64,000 nt of DNA. Origin: an uncultured Bacteroides sp. GTDB lineage: Bacteria > Bacteroidota > Bacteroidia > Bacteroidales > Bacteroidaceae. The notes below the pieces were generated by a model that saw only the letters and a program-made list of their open reading frames with translations, did no database searches and was not told the origin of the DNA. The position numbers and the translations under genes were made by a program. Below, piece by piece: positions 1-8,479 of the stretch (position 1 is its first letter; every line of letters begins with the position of its first letter). The stretch lies in contig CANSEY010000016.1 of assembly GCA_947646015.1 (NCBI GenBank), positions 1 to 64,000 of the forward strand, in the 5' to 3' direction.

Positions 1-61
1 CTTTTTCAAAATTGAATTCCTTCATCGGTTGTGCCGGTTCCCTGTTCCGGAAGTGCCTGTT

Positions 62-105
62 AAAGGCCGGACGGCTCTCCGGACAGGAAAAGCCTGTCCG
101 GCCTT
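62..105 (-). terminator. Terminator-like hairpin downstream of the Hsp20 gene
   Basis: Just past the Hsp20 stop codon there is a GC-rich inverted repeat that can fold in two mutually exclusive ways. The inner stem CCGGACAGG/CCTGTCCGG (79-87 with 93-101) is perfect with a 5-nt loop. An outer stem pairs about 62-72 with 96-105 and ends in a short T run on the minus strand. The T run is weak, so this is a likely rather than certain intrinsic terminator. Confidence 0.55.
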
Positions 106-125
106 ACACCATTCCAGATATGGAA

Positions 126-554
126 TTATTTAACCTCGATAGCCTTGGAAGTTTTTTGTTTTTCTTCCTCCTTCACTTTCGGGATTTCAATGGACAGGAT
201 CCCGTGTTCGACTTTTGCGGAAATCTTATCCTTCTCCACGTTTTCAGGTAGCAGGATGGTCTGCTGGAACTTGGAATAAGAGAATTCGCGGCGGAGATAC
301 TTCTTGTCTTTCTTCTCCTCCTTCTTCTCTTCTTTCTTTTCCATGCAGATTGTCAGGTTGTTGTTTTCGTCAACATTCACCTTGAAATCATCCTTCGTCA
401 TTCCGGGAGCCGCCATTTCAACCTTGTAGTCCTTGTCATTCTCAATGACATTGATGGCAGGAGCCGTAACTCCCGTTTTTGCCAGCCACTCATTCTCGAA
501 GAAATCGTTAAAAATACTCGGCAACCAGTTTGAATTTGTTTTTACAGGTACCAT
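126..554 (-). CDS. Hsp20/alpha-crystallin small heat shock protein
   Basis: A 142-residue ATP-independent holdase that binds unfolding proteins in the cytoplasm. The alpha-crystallin domain covers about residues 30-130. It opens with the typical PAINVIENDKDYKVEMAAPG stretch, has a Lys/Glu-rich insert (KKEEKKEEKKDKK), and ends in the conserved GILSIEIPK strand near the C-terminus. I chose the Met at 554 because a strong ribosome binding site (GGAGG) sits 4-5 nt upstream. The 14 extra in-frame codons further upstream have no support and are AT-rich leader. It is transcribed alone, away from the gpmA group, with a hairpin after its stop. The family call is secure. Which stress induces it cannot be told from the sequence. 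Confidence 0.95.
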   Translation of the reverse strand: MVPVKTNSNWLPSIFNDFFENEWLAKTGVTAPAINVIENDKDYKVEMAAPGMTKDDFKVNVDENNNLTICMEKKEEKKEEKKDKKYLRREFSYSKFQQTILLPENVEKDKISAKVEHGILSIEIPKVKEEEKQKTSKAIEVK

Positions 555-610
555 TTTTACCTCCTTTTTTAAATTGTTAATAAATAAAATATTCAAAAAG
601 ACAATACAAA

Positions 611-627
611 TCAGTCTGATTGACTGA
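611..627 (-). terminator. Small hairpin after gpmA
   Basis: TCAGTC and GACTGA (611-616 and 622-627) form a 6-bp stem with a 5-nt loop directly after the gpmA stop. On the minus strand it is followed by the T-rich TTTGTATTGTC. It is a plausible end for the metabolic operon, but short. It overlaps the probable promoter region of the Hsp20 gene. Confidence 0.35.
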
Positions 628-630
628 CTC

Positions 631-1380
631 TTATCGTCTGATCATACCTTGTTCGGCTACAGCCTCCGTCCGTCTCCGTATCTCCTCCTGGTCTCCGAGG
701 AAATAGTCCCTGACAAGCACCGGCCGTTCATCAAATTCGAATACATAAGGTACTGCCGTGGGCAGGTTCAAGAGGGATATGTCCGTATCGGAAATATTCT
801 TGAGATGCTTGACTATCCCGCGCAGACTGTTTCCATGGGCAACGACAAGCAGGTTGTCCCTATGCATCAATGTGGGTAGGATGACACATTCCCAATAGGG
901 CATGACACGCATGACGGCATCCTTCAGGGATTCAGTCCGTGGCAGTTCCATTTCGGGAACACCGGCGTAACGGGTGTCGTTCCCCGGATAGCGGGGATCG
1001 TCTTCCTTCACCGGCTCGGGCGACACGCCGTAACTTCTCCGCCAGATATGGACTTGTTCCTCGCCATATTTGTCTGCTGTCTCCCTTTTGTTAAGTCCCT
1101 GAAGTATGCCGTAGTGTTTCTCGTTCAACCTCCAGCTTTTCTCCACCGGGATCCAGTCTTCATTGAGACGGTCCAGAACACAATTCAACGTTTTCACAGC
1201 CCGTTTCAGATAGGATGTGTAAGCCGCCTCAAAAGAGAATCCCGCTTCTTTCAGCATATCACCGGCTTTACAGGCTTCTGCGATCCCCTTATCACTCAGG
1301 TCTACATCGGTCCAACCGGTAAAGCGGTTTTCCTTGTTCCATAGGCTCTCGCCATGTCTCAACAATACGATCCTTTTCAT
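631..1380 (-). CDS. gpmA: 2,3-bisphosphoglycerate-dependent phosphoglycerate mutase
   Basis: Interconverts 3- and 2-phosphoglycerate in glycolysis and gluconeogenesis through a phosphohistidine. It has 249 residues, the normal size of the cofactor-dependent class. The RHGES motif (residues 8-12, phospho-acceptor His9) is followed by [12 protein letters not shown]. The [13 protein letters not shown] segment (acid/base Glu near residue 87) and [14 protein letters not shown] (second catalytic His near 182) are both present. It starts 12 nt downstream of the aldolase gene and is almost certainly co-transcribed with it, which places two glycolytic steps together. The end is defined by a stop followed by a small hairpin. 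Nothing is missing from the active site. Confidence 0.96.
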   Translation of the reverse strand: MKRIVLLRHGESLWNKENRFTGWTDVDLSDKGIAEACKAGDMLKEAGFSFEAAYTSYLKRAVKTLNCVLDRLNEDWIPVEKSWRLNEKHYGILQGLNKRETADKYGEEQVHIWRRSYGVSPEPVKEDDPRYPGNDTRYAGVPEMELPRTESLKDAVMRVMPYWECVILPTLMHRDNLLVVAHGNSLRGIVKHLKNISDTDISLLNLPTAVPYVFEFDERPVLVRDYFLGDQEEIRRRTEAVAEQGMIRR

Positions 1381-1392
1381 GCCATATAGTTT

Positions 1393-2445
1393 TTATGCAA
1401 CGGTTATCGAAGGATCCAGATAGACATCCTGAATGGTGTTCAGAAGCGAGACCCCGTCTTTCATCGTCTTCTGGAAGGCTTTTCTCCCACAGATAAGTCC
1501 CATACCTCCGGCACGTTTGTTCACCACTGCGGTTACGACGGCATCATGCAGGTCAGATGTCCCATGGGACTCGCCCCCCGAATTGATCAGGCCAACCCTT
1601 CCCATATACCCGTTGGCCACCTGGTAGCGGCAGAGGTCTATCGGATGGTCGGAGACCAGTTCCGTATACATACGCCCGTCGGTCTTACCGAATCCGATGG
1701 CTTTAAAACCTCCATTGTTGGACGGCAGCTTCTGCTTCACGATATCAGCCTTGATGGTGACCCCGATATGGTTGGCCTGCCCTGTCAGATCTGCTGCCGC
1801 ATGATAGTCAATCCCGTCTTTCTTAAAACTGCTGTTTCTCAGATAACACCACAATACCGTGGCCATCCCCAACTCATGGGCATATTCAAACGCCTGTGAG
1901 ACCTCCACAATCTGGCGGCGGCTTTGTTCCGAACCGAAATAGATAGTTGCCCCCACGGCAACGGCACCCATGTTCCATGCCTCCTTCACTGTACCGAACA
2001 TGACCTGGTCATAACTGTTCGGATAAGTCAGCAGCTCGTTATGGTTCAACTTCACGATGAAAGGAATCTTATGGGCGTACTTACGTGCCACAGCTCCCAG
2101 AACTCCGAATGTGGATGCCACGGCGTTGCATCCTCCTTCAATGGCCAGCTTTATGATGTTTTCGGGATCGAAATAAAGCGGATTGGGGGCGAAAGACGCT
2201 CCTGCAGAATGTTCTATCCCCTGATCCACCGGCAGGATGGAGACATACCCGGTATTGGCCAGACGCCCGTGCCCGTACAGGGCTTGTAGGCTCTCCAAGG
2301 TGCGTATATTCCTGTCGGAATCCACCCATGCCTTGTCTATCATATTCGGCTCGGGGATATGGATGAGTTTCTTGTCTATTGTCTTGCATACATGGTCCAG
2401 GTAGTATCCTGCCTGCGTTCCCAACAAATCAATAATCGTGCTCAT
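1393..2445 (-). CDS. fbaB: Class I fructose-1,6-bisphosphate aldolase (FbaB type)
   Basis: Cleaves fructose-1,6-bisphosphate to two triose phosphates by a Schiff-base mechanism (DeoC/FbaB superfamily). The 350-residue protein starts [18 protein letters not shown]. The open frame continues about 50 codons further upstream, but that part overlaps the ferritin 3' end and reads as non-coding, so I placed the start at 2445. Recognisable segments are [14 protein letters not shown] near residue 70, [16 protein letters not shown] (TIM-barrel strand carrying a Lys), and [15 protein letters not shown] and [12 protein letters not shown] in the C-terminal phosphate-binding half. It lies 23 nt after the ferritin gene and 12 nt before gpmA. 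The catalytic Lys assignment is by family knowledge and was not checked by alignment. Confidence 0.92.
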   Translation of the reverse strand: MSTIIDLLGTQAGYYLDHVCKTIDKKLIHIPEPNMIDKAWVDSDRNIRTLESLQALYGHGRLANTGYVSILPVDQGIEHSAGASFAPNPLYFDPENIIKLAIEGGCNAVASTFGVLGAVARKYAHKIPFIVKLNHNELLTYPNSYDQVMFGTVKEAWNMGAVAVGATIYFGSEQSRRQIVEVSQAFEYAHELGMATVLWCYLRNSSFKKDGIDYHAAADLTGQANHIGVTIKADIVKQKLPSNNGGFKAIGFGKTDGRMYTELVSDHPIDLCRYQVANGYMGRVGLINSGGESHGTSDLHDAVVTAVVNKRAGGMGLICGRKAFQKTMKDGVSLLNTIQDVYLDPSITVA

Positions 2446-2468
2446 GTCAGTCGTTTTTTTATTCCAAA

Positions 2469-2951
2469 TCAGGACTGGCGTTCCCCCAGTTTTGCATCCA
2501 TGAAAAGGATGCCGCTCTCTCCGGCTTTCTTCATCAGGTTTACGATGTTCAGGAAATTCGCCTCTTCCTCCACCTGCTCCCTGACAAATCCCCAAAGAAA
2601 ATCACGGGTGGCATTGTCTTTCTCCTCGGAAGCCAGATGTACCAGTTCGTCAATCAATCTGGAAACATGTCTCTCGTGTTCCAAGGCATGTTCAAAGACT
2701 TCGGTGGGACTGCCCCAACCCTGTGGAACCACATCGACCTTGTCCACTTTTGCCTCCGCCTCACGTTTGGCCATATATTCGGCGATGGCACATGCGTGTC
2801 CTGTCTCTTCCGCCGATTGCTTGCGCATCCAGCGGGCCATGCCGGAAAAACCTTCCTTTTCCAGATAGAAGGACATTGAAAGATACAGGTTGGCGGACCA
2901 TAATTCCGCAGTAATCTGCCCGTTCAGGGCCTTTTGTAAATTCTCGGTCAT
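2469..2951 (-). CDS. ftnA: Ferritin (iron storage, ferroxidase active)
   Basis: A 160-residue non-haem ferritin that oxidises Fe(II) and stores it as a mineral inside a 24-mer cage. The ferroxidase ligands are in place: Glu16 ([10 protein letters not shown]), Glu49 and His52 (SAEETGHA), Glu93 (ALEHE), and the Glu/Gln-rich [10 protein letters not shown] helix. Start and length match bacterial ferritins. It sits between marC and fbaB with gaps of 46 and 23 nt, so it is probably part of one minus-strand transcript. Bacteroides ferritins are known to respond to oxygen and iron, which suits the neighbouring Hsp20 gene. A degenerate paralogue lies about 0.8 kb upstream. Confidence 0.96.
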   Translation of the reverse strand: MTENLQKALNGQITAELWSANLYLSMSFYLEKEGFSGMARWMRKQSAEETGHACAIAEYMAKREAEAKVDKVDVVPQGWGSPTEVFEHALEHERHVSRLIDELVHLASEEKDNATRDFLWGFVREQVEEEANFLNIVNLMKKAGESGILFMDAKLGERQS

Positions 2952-2997
2952 AATGAATCTAATTTTTAATGTTGGTACTATTTTTTATTTTTCATAT

Positions 2998-3645
2998 TCA
3001 GGGGCAAGCGTGTGCTTGTCTCAAAATATCTGTCAGGACAGGTTGCATCCCGTTTATGAAACATTCCACGGCGATGACCATCAGAATAAGCCCCATCAGT
3101 CTCATCATCACATTATTTCCGGTTTCTCCAAGAATTTTCAAAAGCCGCGTTGACACGCAAAGGATAATGAAAGAGAGGAGACAGACTAGGGCGATCACGC
3201 AAACCAGTGCAATTTTGAAAATATGCTCAGGGGCATCTTCCATCAGTGTTATGCCGCTTGAAATTACACCCGGACCGCACAGCATCGGAACGGCAAGAGG
3301 CGTGACGGTGATGTTCCTGGAATATTCTTTTTTCTCGTTCTCGTTCAGTTTCACATGGGTGAAGTGTGCCTGCAGCATGTCATATCCGATTTTAAAGATG
3401 ATGATACCTCCCGCAATCCGGAAACCATTGGTCGAGATCCCGAAAAAATGGAACAGGAACCTGCCGCACAAGGTGAAAAGTACCAGTATGACGAACGTGA
3501 GGGCGCAGGATTTTAAGGCGATGCTCCGGCGTTCTCCGGCACTCATGCCCTCGGTCATCTGCAGGAAAACCGGCATCACTCCGAGGGGGTCCATCAATGT
3601 GAACAACGAAGTGAAACACAACATTGAGTATGCGAATATATCCAT
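2998..3645 (-). CDS. MarC family integral membrane protein
   Basis: A 215-residue inner-membrane protein with about six hydrophobic segments. MarC/UPF0056 hallmarks are visible: LFTLMDPLGVMPVFL in the first third, FRIAGGIIIFKIGYDML, TPLAVPMLCGPGVISSGITLM in the middle, and LMGLILMVIAVECFINGM at the end. The family's transport role is unproven, and the old link to multiple antibiotic resistance was not confirmed. The gene begins 80 nt after the ferritin-like gene and ends 46 nt before ftnA, in an operon-like arrangement. The call is by family only and no substrate can be named. Confidence 0.9.
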   Translation of the reverse strand: MDIFAYSMLCFTSLFTLMDPLGVMPVFLQMTEGMSAGERRSIALKSCALTFVILVLFTLCGRFLFHFFGISTNGFRIAGGIIIFKIGYDMLQAHFTHVKLNENEKKEYSRNITVTPLAVPMLCGPGVISSGITLMEDAPEHIFKIALVCVIALVCLLSFIILCVSTRLLKILGETGNNVMMRLMGLILMVIAVECFINGMQPVLTDILRQAHACP

Positions 3646-3725
3646 AGGATGATACTTGTTTTATTTTTAGACCATTATTTTCTCTGTGAACAATAAACTC
3701 CGGTCAGGTTACACGATTTGACACA

Positions 3726-4181
3726 TCATATGAAGCAGGGCAGCCTGCGTTCATATTCCATGGCCAGGATACGCAACAATTCCATAAACGCCGTACTTAC
3801 ATATATCCGTTTTGTGTACAGCCCCTTGATGAAAGAATGGATGGATGAATCCGTATTCTGGCATAGTACGTGAAGTTCGGATATCTGACGGGATATATAT
3901 TGTTCATGTTCAAGCAGGGTGTTCAAGGCAGCCAGCGGTGTCGGCCATTGCCGGATGTCGCGCCTGATTTCATGGATGGTTACAGCACCTCCTTCATGAT
4001 AGATGCGGTTCATCATCTGATAGACCTTGCCCATATTGTCCTGTGCCTGTGCACTTAGCCATGAGGCCAATATCGGAAGTTGCTGCCCCTCAAAATAGAC
4101 CTGCAATGACAGGTACAGGTTAGTTGACCAGATTTCTGTATTGATCAATGTGTTCATCGCATATTCAATTCGTTTATCCAT
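3726..4181 (-). CDS. Ferritin-like protein lacking the ferroxidase centre
   Basis: A 151-residue paralogue of the ferritin encoded 0.8 kb downstream. The two align without gaps over the first 93 residues: INTEIWSTNLYLSL against [14 protein letters not shown], then LLEHEQ against ALEHER. Glu16 and Glu93 are kept, but Glu49 is Asn and His52 is Lys. The Glu/Gln helix that supplies the remaining ligands reads FIKGLYTKRIYVS. Iron oxidation at the usual site is therefore not expected. I chose the start at 4181 because it matches the ferritin N-terminus exactly; an 18-residue extension to 4235 is possible. It heads the marC-ftnA-fbaB-gpmA cluster. It may be a structural or regulatory subunit, a separate cage, or simply a decaying duplicate. 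Confidence 0.75.
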   Translation of the reverse strand: MDKRIEYAMNTLINTEIWSTNLYLSLQVYFEGQQLPILASWLSAQAQDNMGKVYQMMNRIYHEGGAVTIHEIRRDIRQWPTPLAALNTLLEHEQYISRQISELHVLCQNTDSSIHSFIKGLYTKRIYVSTAFMELLRILAMEYERRLPCFI

Positions 4182-4362
4182 GGCTGTTCTGATATTTGAA
4201 ATTAGACAAAATAAATCGTAATTCATATCCTGCAATAATCATGAATTTATGTGATAGCATCTGTAAATCGGACTCTTATGGAGTTGTAAAATGAATTTTA
4301 ATGCTTGCGAGACAAATAGTCATAAAAATGTATAATTATCATGCCTTTTTGTCACAAGATCC

Positions 4363-4542
4363 CTACAACATTCTCAACAAGATATCCAGTTCTTTCTCTA
4401 TCATGTTGATCTTGTCGTATATGTAATCCAGCGTATTATGATAGTGCAGGCAGGCCCTGCATTCCTGCAATTCCCTTGACAGGGAGAGTATTTGTTGCCA
4501 AAGTTCCTCTTCTGTATGTCCAGGGGGATTATTGAATGCCAT
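4363..4542 (-). CDS. Small helical protein, 59 residues, function unknown
   Basis: An open frame of 59 codons from ATG at 4542 to TAG at 4363. It starts MAFNNPPGHTEEELWQQ and has a heptad-like pattern of Leu/Ile with charged residues to the end (ILSLSRELQECRAC, then YIYDKINMIEKELDILLRML). This suggests a helical hairpin or coiled coil of the kind seen in small partner or regulator proteins. CRAC supplies a Cys pair. It lies 181 nt upstream of the ferritin-like gene on the same strand. No ribosome binding site stands out, which is usual in Bacteroides. I do not recognise the family. Codon use and the clean amphipathic pattern make it more likely real than chance. Confidence 0.55.
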   Translation of the reverse strand: MAFNNPPGHTEEELWQQILSLSRELQECRACLHYHNTLDYIYDKINMIEKELDILLRML

Positions 4543-4785
4543 AAATGGATTCAGAGAAACTGTTTGGCATGTAATTTGTGTAATAATAGCCGCAAGTCCC
4601 GAAAAGGGGCAGGAATGGAAACAAAAAGGCAGAGAATTCCACTAAAGACAGTAACAGACAGAGGAATGAAAACGGAAGGCAGGACCTGTCCGGTTTTGAA
4701 ACAAATTGCTTTCATAATGCGATTATATGACAACTCTGTTCCCTGAAGTTGTGTTTATATAAAGTTAAGCGTGGGAACTTTGGTA

Positions 4786-4929
4786 TTACCGTTCAGAAGT
4801 ATCCCCATACTCAACAACATATAATACACAAAGCCCCACGCCTATATATGCTAACAAGATATAATAGTGCATAGGGACACCTGATGTATTATCCAATTGT
4901 TGTCTTGAAATTGGGGATTTCCTGAACAT
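4786..4929 (-). CDS. Small single-pass membrane protein, 47 residues
   Basis: An ATG at 4929 opens a 47-codon frame ending in TAA at 4786. The N-terminus is basic and polar (MFRKSPISRQQLDNTSG), then comes one clear transmembrane segment (YYILLAYIGVGLCVLYVV), then a short acidic tail (EYGDTSER). This is the classic layout of a small inner-membrane protein with the positive side in the cytoplasm. A well-formed Bacteroidetes promoter (-7 TATTTTTGC, 20-nt spacer, TTG at -33) sits about 50 nt upstream, so this short frame is probably expressed. It shares no visible link with its neighbours, and the family is not recognised. Confidence 0.55.
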   Translation of the reverse strand: MFRKSPISRQQLDNTSGVPMHYYILLAYIGVGLCVLYVVEYGDTSER

Positions 4930-4979
4930 GGATAATGCCTAACGCTTACTGTTATTAATCTTTTTTGGTAAAAGACAAG

Positions 4980-5011
4980 GCAAAAATACTAAAAGAATTG
5001 ATTCGCGTCAA
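4980..5011 (-). promoter_or_regulatory. Bacteroidetes-type promoter for the 47-residue membrane protein
   Basis: On the minus strand, TATTTTTGC (4980-4988) fits the -7 consensus TAnnTTTG. TTG at 5009-5011 lies 20 nt upstream, where the -33 element is expected. The predicted transcript starts about 45 nt before the ATG at 4929. Confidence 0.55.
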
Positions 5012-5035
5012 TAAAAATCCAACTTTTTTATTATT

Positions 5036-5227
5036 TTACTCTCTGCGCCACTGAATTTCATCGCTCTCCGCTCTCCAAATCCCGTGCCCTTCAGCGATAA
5101 GTAATCCTGAGTTCATCAATTGCCTCATAAAAGAGCTTTTGTACATCCTAAAATCCGCAACCTGTAATATTTTTGATATCTGGGGTTGCAGATACCTCTC
5201 TAAAACGACTCGTTTTCGTAAAGAACC
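5036..5227 (-). pseudogene. C-terminal remnant of an unidentified protein
   Basis: About 63 codons are open between stops on the minus strand and read like a real protein end: RYLQPQISKILQVADFR, then MRQLMNSGLLIAEGHGIW and a final EIQWRRE before TAA. There is no upstream start, and the frame breaks at TAG beside the IS1380-family transposase. The helix-turn-helix-like wording (leucine-rich helices, then GLL..GHGIW) resembles winged-helix tails, but I cannot name the family. The best reading is the surviving 3' end of a gene cut by the insertion element. Confidence 0.3.
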
Positions 5228-5312
5228 CTAATGGTGCAGTCGCAAGAGACAAAATCCCCTTACCCCATGATGCGACTTGAGGCAATACGCAAAAGGCCAC
5301 GAAGATTTGAGG

Positions 5313-6599
5313 CTACCCAAAATCAAATTTGAAGGCCATCATGTATGCATCATTGCTTGTGTATATGTTCAGTATGTGCTGTCTTGCAGTCTTAATCCAT
5401 TTTGCAGGGACAGAAACATACTTGAATACAAAAGTTTTGATTCTGCTTGTGCGTTTAAGTCCAAAGCTCTTCATGTTTGCGTCAGATATGAGGTGTCTGT
5501 AAAAGTTTCGTATTAAAGCGGTCAGAAGCAGGAACACCGTGTTTTCCGCCATGAACGATTTTGGCAGCCGTTTCCAGCCAAAGCCGTTGTTCATGTCGTC
5601 CAATACACGCTCAGCACCGCCACGCTTGTTGTAATACTCCACGATGTCACGGTCTGTCGAAGTATAGTCATTTGTCAGTATGCATCTGTATGTATATTCC
5701 CCTTCCCACAGGTCGAGTTCCTTGTTGATGCTTCTTTGCCGCTGTATGACAAGGCGGTACGCTTTGCCGACCCATTTCTCTGCAATGATGGAGCATATCT
5801 CAAACTCGTGACCGTTTATGTATTCGGTCTTCCATCCGCGCAAGGCAAAGATATCGTCATACAACGATACACACCTGTTTGCGCGGATATAAAAATGCCG
5901 ACTGTGCTTCTCCACCATTTCCACCATAGCCTCAGAGCATGAGCCACAATCCATCCTCGCACGGTTTATATGTATTCTGGCATTCTCCAAACGCTCAAAA
6001 ATACGTTTTAGAGTGTCTTCCTGATGGAAACGGACATTGGTATTGCCGTCGCGGTTCTCTATCCCGACGATGACATCGCCGACCGTTGCTATTCCTGGAC
6101 TGTAACCGGTAAACTTCTTGTAGGTTATTTTTGCGTCAAATTTCTCCGTCTCAATGAACTGGTGGTCAAAATCAAAGTCATATTCATTGTCTGGCAGCAA
6201 CTGTCCAGTTGCCAGCAATGCATTGACAAGCAGATTGTTAAGGTCGGAAGCCACGTTGAAGTCGTAGCTTTTGCCCGAATCAGACCTGTAGGTCAGATTC
6301 GGTGTGGTCAATTCACGAATGGCCCTAAGTATTGTGTCTGCGCTGCATGTACGGAGGGGTGGATGCAAGCAAAGTGCTTCCATAAGGTGTGAGGTCACGT
6401 CTTCGACACATGACCCTCCACAGAAATATACGCACATCAGAGAACGTATTATCTCGCTATATTGATAGCCATACACTTTGCTACGCAAACCTAAAGTAGA
6501 GTCTATTGTACAAGACAACATCCTGTCGAATTTCTCCATAATTGGAAATATACCACCAAAAGATGTGAGTTTCTCGGATTTTATTTGTACTTTTACCAT
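5313..6599 (-). CDS. IS1380 family transposase
   Basis: A full-length 428-residue DDE transposase of the group that includes the Bacteroides elements IS612-IS614 and IS942. Recognisable parts are the N-terminal KLTSFGGIFPIMEKFDRML, the core FDFDHQFIETEKFDAKITYK with its catalytic Asp, IHINRARMDCGSCSEAMVEM, and the late DRDIVEYYNKRGGAERVLDD with the last acidic residue. The C-terminus AYMMAFKFDFG is the usual end. The frame is intact, so the element may be active. Its right end is probably the repeat at 6745-6765. I could not find a convincing matching left end near 5230-5310. Elements of this group are known for supplying outward promoters to downstream genes. Confidence 0.9.
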   Translation of the reverse strand: MVKVQIKSEKLTSFGGIFPIMEKFDRMLSCTIDSTLGLRSKVYGYQYSEIIRSLMCVYFCGGSCVEDVTSHLMEALCLHPPLRTCSADTILRAIRELTTPNLTYRSDSGKSYDFNVASDLNNLLVNALLATGQLLPDNEYDFDFDHQFIETEKFDAKITYKKFTGYSPGIATVGDVIVGIENRDGNTNVRFHQEDTLKRIFERLENARIHINRARMDCGSCSEAMVEMVEKHSRHFYIRANRCVSLYDDIFALRGWKTEYINGHEFEICSIIAEKWVGKAYRLVIQRQRSINKELDLWEGEYTYRCILTNDYTSTDRDIVEYYNKRGGAERVLDDMNNGFGWKRLPKSFMAENTVFLLLTALIRNFYRHLISDANMKSFGLKRTSRIKTFVFKYVSVPAKWIKTARQHILNIYTSNDAYMMAFKFDFG

Positions 6600-6744
6600 G
6601 CTTGATGAGGTTTTGTTTGACTATTTTTGCAACACTAAGTTAAGTGAATCCTTTGACATGACAAAATCCTGAGCCGCTCGGCTTTGCCGCTTGGCTTGTC
6701 CAAGAACTTTTTGTTGTTCAGGATATTATAAAAGTTAAAATTTA

Positions 6745-6765
6745 TAGTGTTGCGGAATTAAGGTA
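6745..6765. repeat. IS-end-like repeat, copy 1
   Basis: Contains the 16-mer TTGCGGAATTAAGGTA (6750-6765), the same as in copy 2 at 7997-8017. Over 21 nt the copies differ at one position. It lies about 145 bp upstream of the IS1380-family transposase start, where the terminal repeat is expected, and ends 11 nt before the AraC gene ATG. Confidence 0.7.
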
Positions 6766-6776
6766 ATAACAATACT

Positions 6777-7904
6777 ATGAAATCGTTATTCATATTACAA
6801 CTTGTATGTTGCGTCATTACAGCCATGCTAGCATTGCAATTAGCCATGGCAAGTTTGCAGGTGAGATGGAAGGTGTGGCGCTACGAAATATCAAGATGGA
6901 TTCTCGTTGCATCCATGCTATTCTTCTCCGTCCACTACCTCTTACAGATGATTCATGGACTCCGTGCACAAGGTGCCGATGTGGGCGCAGCATTCAACAT
7001 ATTGTTCTATACTCCAGTGGCATTTGCCATCACTCTCTCCATAATCAACATAGAGAGCACAGGCAACAAAGTGCGACGGTATTGTTTACGTGGTATGATG
7101 GCATACATACTCATCGCCATAGTTTTCGTCATTGGCATGTTCAAAAGTCAAAGTTTACACATTGGCAATATGCTCTATGTGATGCTCGGTCTTTTTGTGG
7201 CTAGCATGGCATATTTTATTCTTATCATTCGCAAAGAAACAAAAGCCCGAAAGCAGAAGCTCATGGAGAATTTCGGAATCGACTTGATTCCATACGTGCG
7301 CTATTCGCAAGCCAGCATCATTTTGCTATACTTTGCTGCTGGACTCCTTCCTGTAGCAATCCTCTTCAATACCTTATTATATATAATAGGTCCCTTGATA
7401 TTACTCTCTGTCATCTTTTTCGTCCACACTTTCATTGCTATGGGCTATTACATCACACCCAAAGAAGTCATTCCTGAGGAAAATGACGCAGAAGCAAAAG
7501 TCACGGAAGCAGAAGACATGAAAGACGGCAAGAACACTCATGGCACAAATATCTTGACAGCTAATAGAAAGATGGAAATAGAATTAGCCCTCAAGAAATG
7601 GTGTGAAGAGGGATTTTATAAGGACTATGAAGTTAACATCTATTCGCTAGCTACCAAGTTGGGATACAAGAAAAACGAACTGACAGAATACTTCAATCAG
7701 TCAGAATACACCAATTTTAGAACCTGGCTTAGCGACATTCGTTTTAATGAGGCTGTTCGCATGATGAAAGCCAACCCCGAATATAGCATTGACGCTATTT
7801 CCACAGAGTGCGGTTTCTCATCCCACACATGGATTTATCGTATATTCAAACAAAAAACGGGCATGTCACCTAGCCAATGGCGCAAACAGTTTGCCTCCAT
7901 CTAA
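6777..7904 (+). CDS. Membrane-anchored AraC-family transcriptional regulator
   Basis: 375 residues. The first roughly 230 residues form several hydrophobic helices (for example VCCVITAMLALQLAMASL, AYILIAIVFVIGMF, LLPVAILFNTLLYIIGPLIL). A charged linker (EENDAEAKVTEAEDMKDGK) follows, then a C-terminal AraC/XylS domain from about 275 with IYSLATKLGYKKNELTEYFN and the second helix-turn-helix IDAISTECGFSSHTWIYRIFKQKTGMSPSQWR. The design is a membrane sensor joined directly to DNA binding. It is unrelated in its membrane part to the second such regulator at 34435. Its start lies 11 nt after the IS-end-like repeat, so its expression may come from the insertion element. No target gene is adjacent. 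Confidence 0.85.
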   Translation: MKSLFILQLVCCVITAMLALQLAMASLQVRWKVWRYEISRWILVASMLFFSVHYLLQMIHGLRAQGADVGAAFNILFYTPVAFAITLSIINIESTGNKVRRYCLRGMMAYILIAIVFVIGMFKSQSLHIGNMLYVMLGLFVASMAYFILIIRKETKARKQKLMENFGIDLIPYVRYSQASIILLYFAAGLLPVAILFNTLLYIIGPLILLSVIFFVHTFIAMGYYITPKEVIPEENDAEAKVTEAEDMKDGKNTHGTNILTANRKMEIELALKKWCEEGFYKDYEVNIYSLATKLGYKKNELTEYFNQSEYTNFRTWLSDIRFNEAVRMMKANPEYSIDAISTECGFSSHTWIYRIFKQKTGMSPSQWRKQFASI

Positions 7905-7943
7905 ATGCGTATTTTTGTAATTTCGCATTAAATAGCATTTAAA

Positions 7944-7974
7944 AGAGGTGTGTCAGCGTTTTGACACAACCTCT
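7944..7974 (+). terminator. Hairpin after the AraC gene
   Basis: AGAGGT-GTGTCA pairs with TGACAC-A-ACCTCT, giving a 12-bp stem with one bulge and a 6-nt loop, 40 nt after the AraC stop. Only a weak T run follows, so termination is probable but not certain. Confidence 0.5.
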
Positions 7975-7996
7975 ACTTAAAAGATTTAATTTACAA

Positions 7997-8017
7997 TAGT
8001 ATTGCGGAATTAAGGTA
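7997..8017. repeat. IS-end-like repeat, copy 2
   Basis: The second copy, in the same orientation as copy 1 (20 of 21 nt). It abuts the transposase remnant at 8018 exactly where that reading frame is interrupted, as expected for the terminal repeat of an element that inserted into the older transposase gene. Confidence 0.65.
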
Positions 8018-8303
8018 CATGAAACCGATAACCTGTCATAGTGGCATTGGGAAAAGCCGTTCAGACGATCCGCATCATGGTCGGCAAAAGATCTAAAGTG
8101 ACCTCTTTGGCTGTCTTGCGCTTGGAGACATGAATCATTTCAAGCACCTTTATGACGTCTTCAGACTTCGTGCCACGTATCATGGTCACAAGTGTACCTC
8201 TGCCACCACGTCCCGCACGATTAGTGACAACAGTATATAATTCTCCGCAGCTTAAAGAAGTCTCGTCAATACAAAGGCTAGGGACCTGAGGTTGTGCCCG
8301 CAT
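8018..8303 (-). pseudogene. ISL3-like (ISAon1 group) transposase fragment
   Basis: The minus-strand frame contains the catalytic region SLCIDETSLSCGELYTVVTN and continues RGGRGTLVTMIRGTKSEDVI and LDLLPTMMRIV. It then meets an in-frame TGA where the family has Arg (RTAFPNA follows in the same frame), and stops being homologous after RFHV, where the IS-end-like repeat begins. Both ends are missing, so it is a non-functional central piece of a DDE transposase. It shows that this spot has been hit by insertions more than once. Confidence 0.7.
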
Positions 8304-8479
8304 TCTGACACATTTACATTTGTAGTATTAAATATCCCAATAAAAATATAAGTGTATATTGTAATGGGATCTTAATAGAGGATTAAAAAATAAATACTTA
8401 ATGGGCTGTTTCTTATGAATTCTACTGAAATCTTATAATAATTGCTCAAAAAATCACATTCTTTGTATACGTAATATCC

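Noticed and set aside
1393-2595. Aldolase with a 50-residue N-terminal extension
   Set aside because: The extension overlaps the ferritin 3' end and has no resemblance to aldolases; the Met at 2445 starts the family sequence.
5036-5312. Left end of the IS1380-family element
   Set aside because: I searched for an inverted copy of the right-end sequence, but the best candidate near 5280-5295 matches at only about half the positions, so no boundary is claimed.
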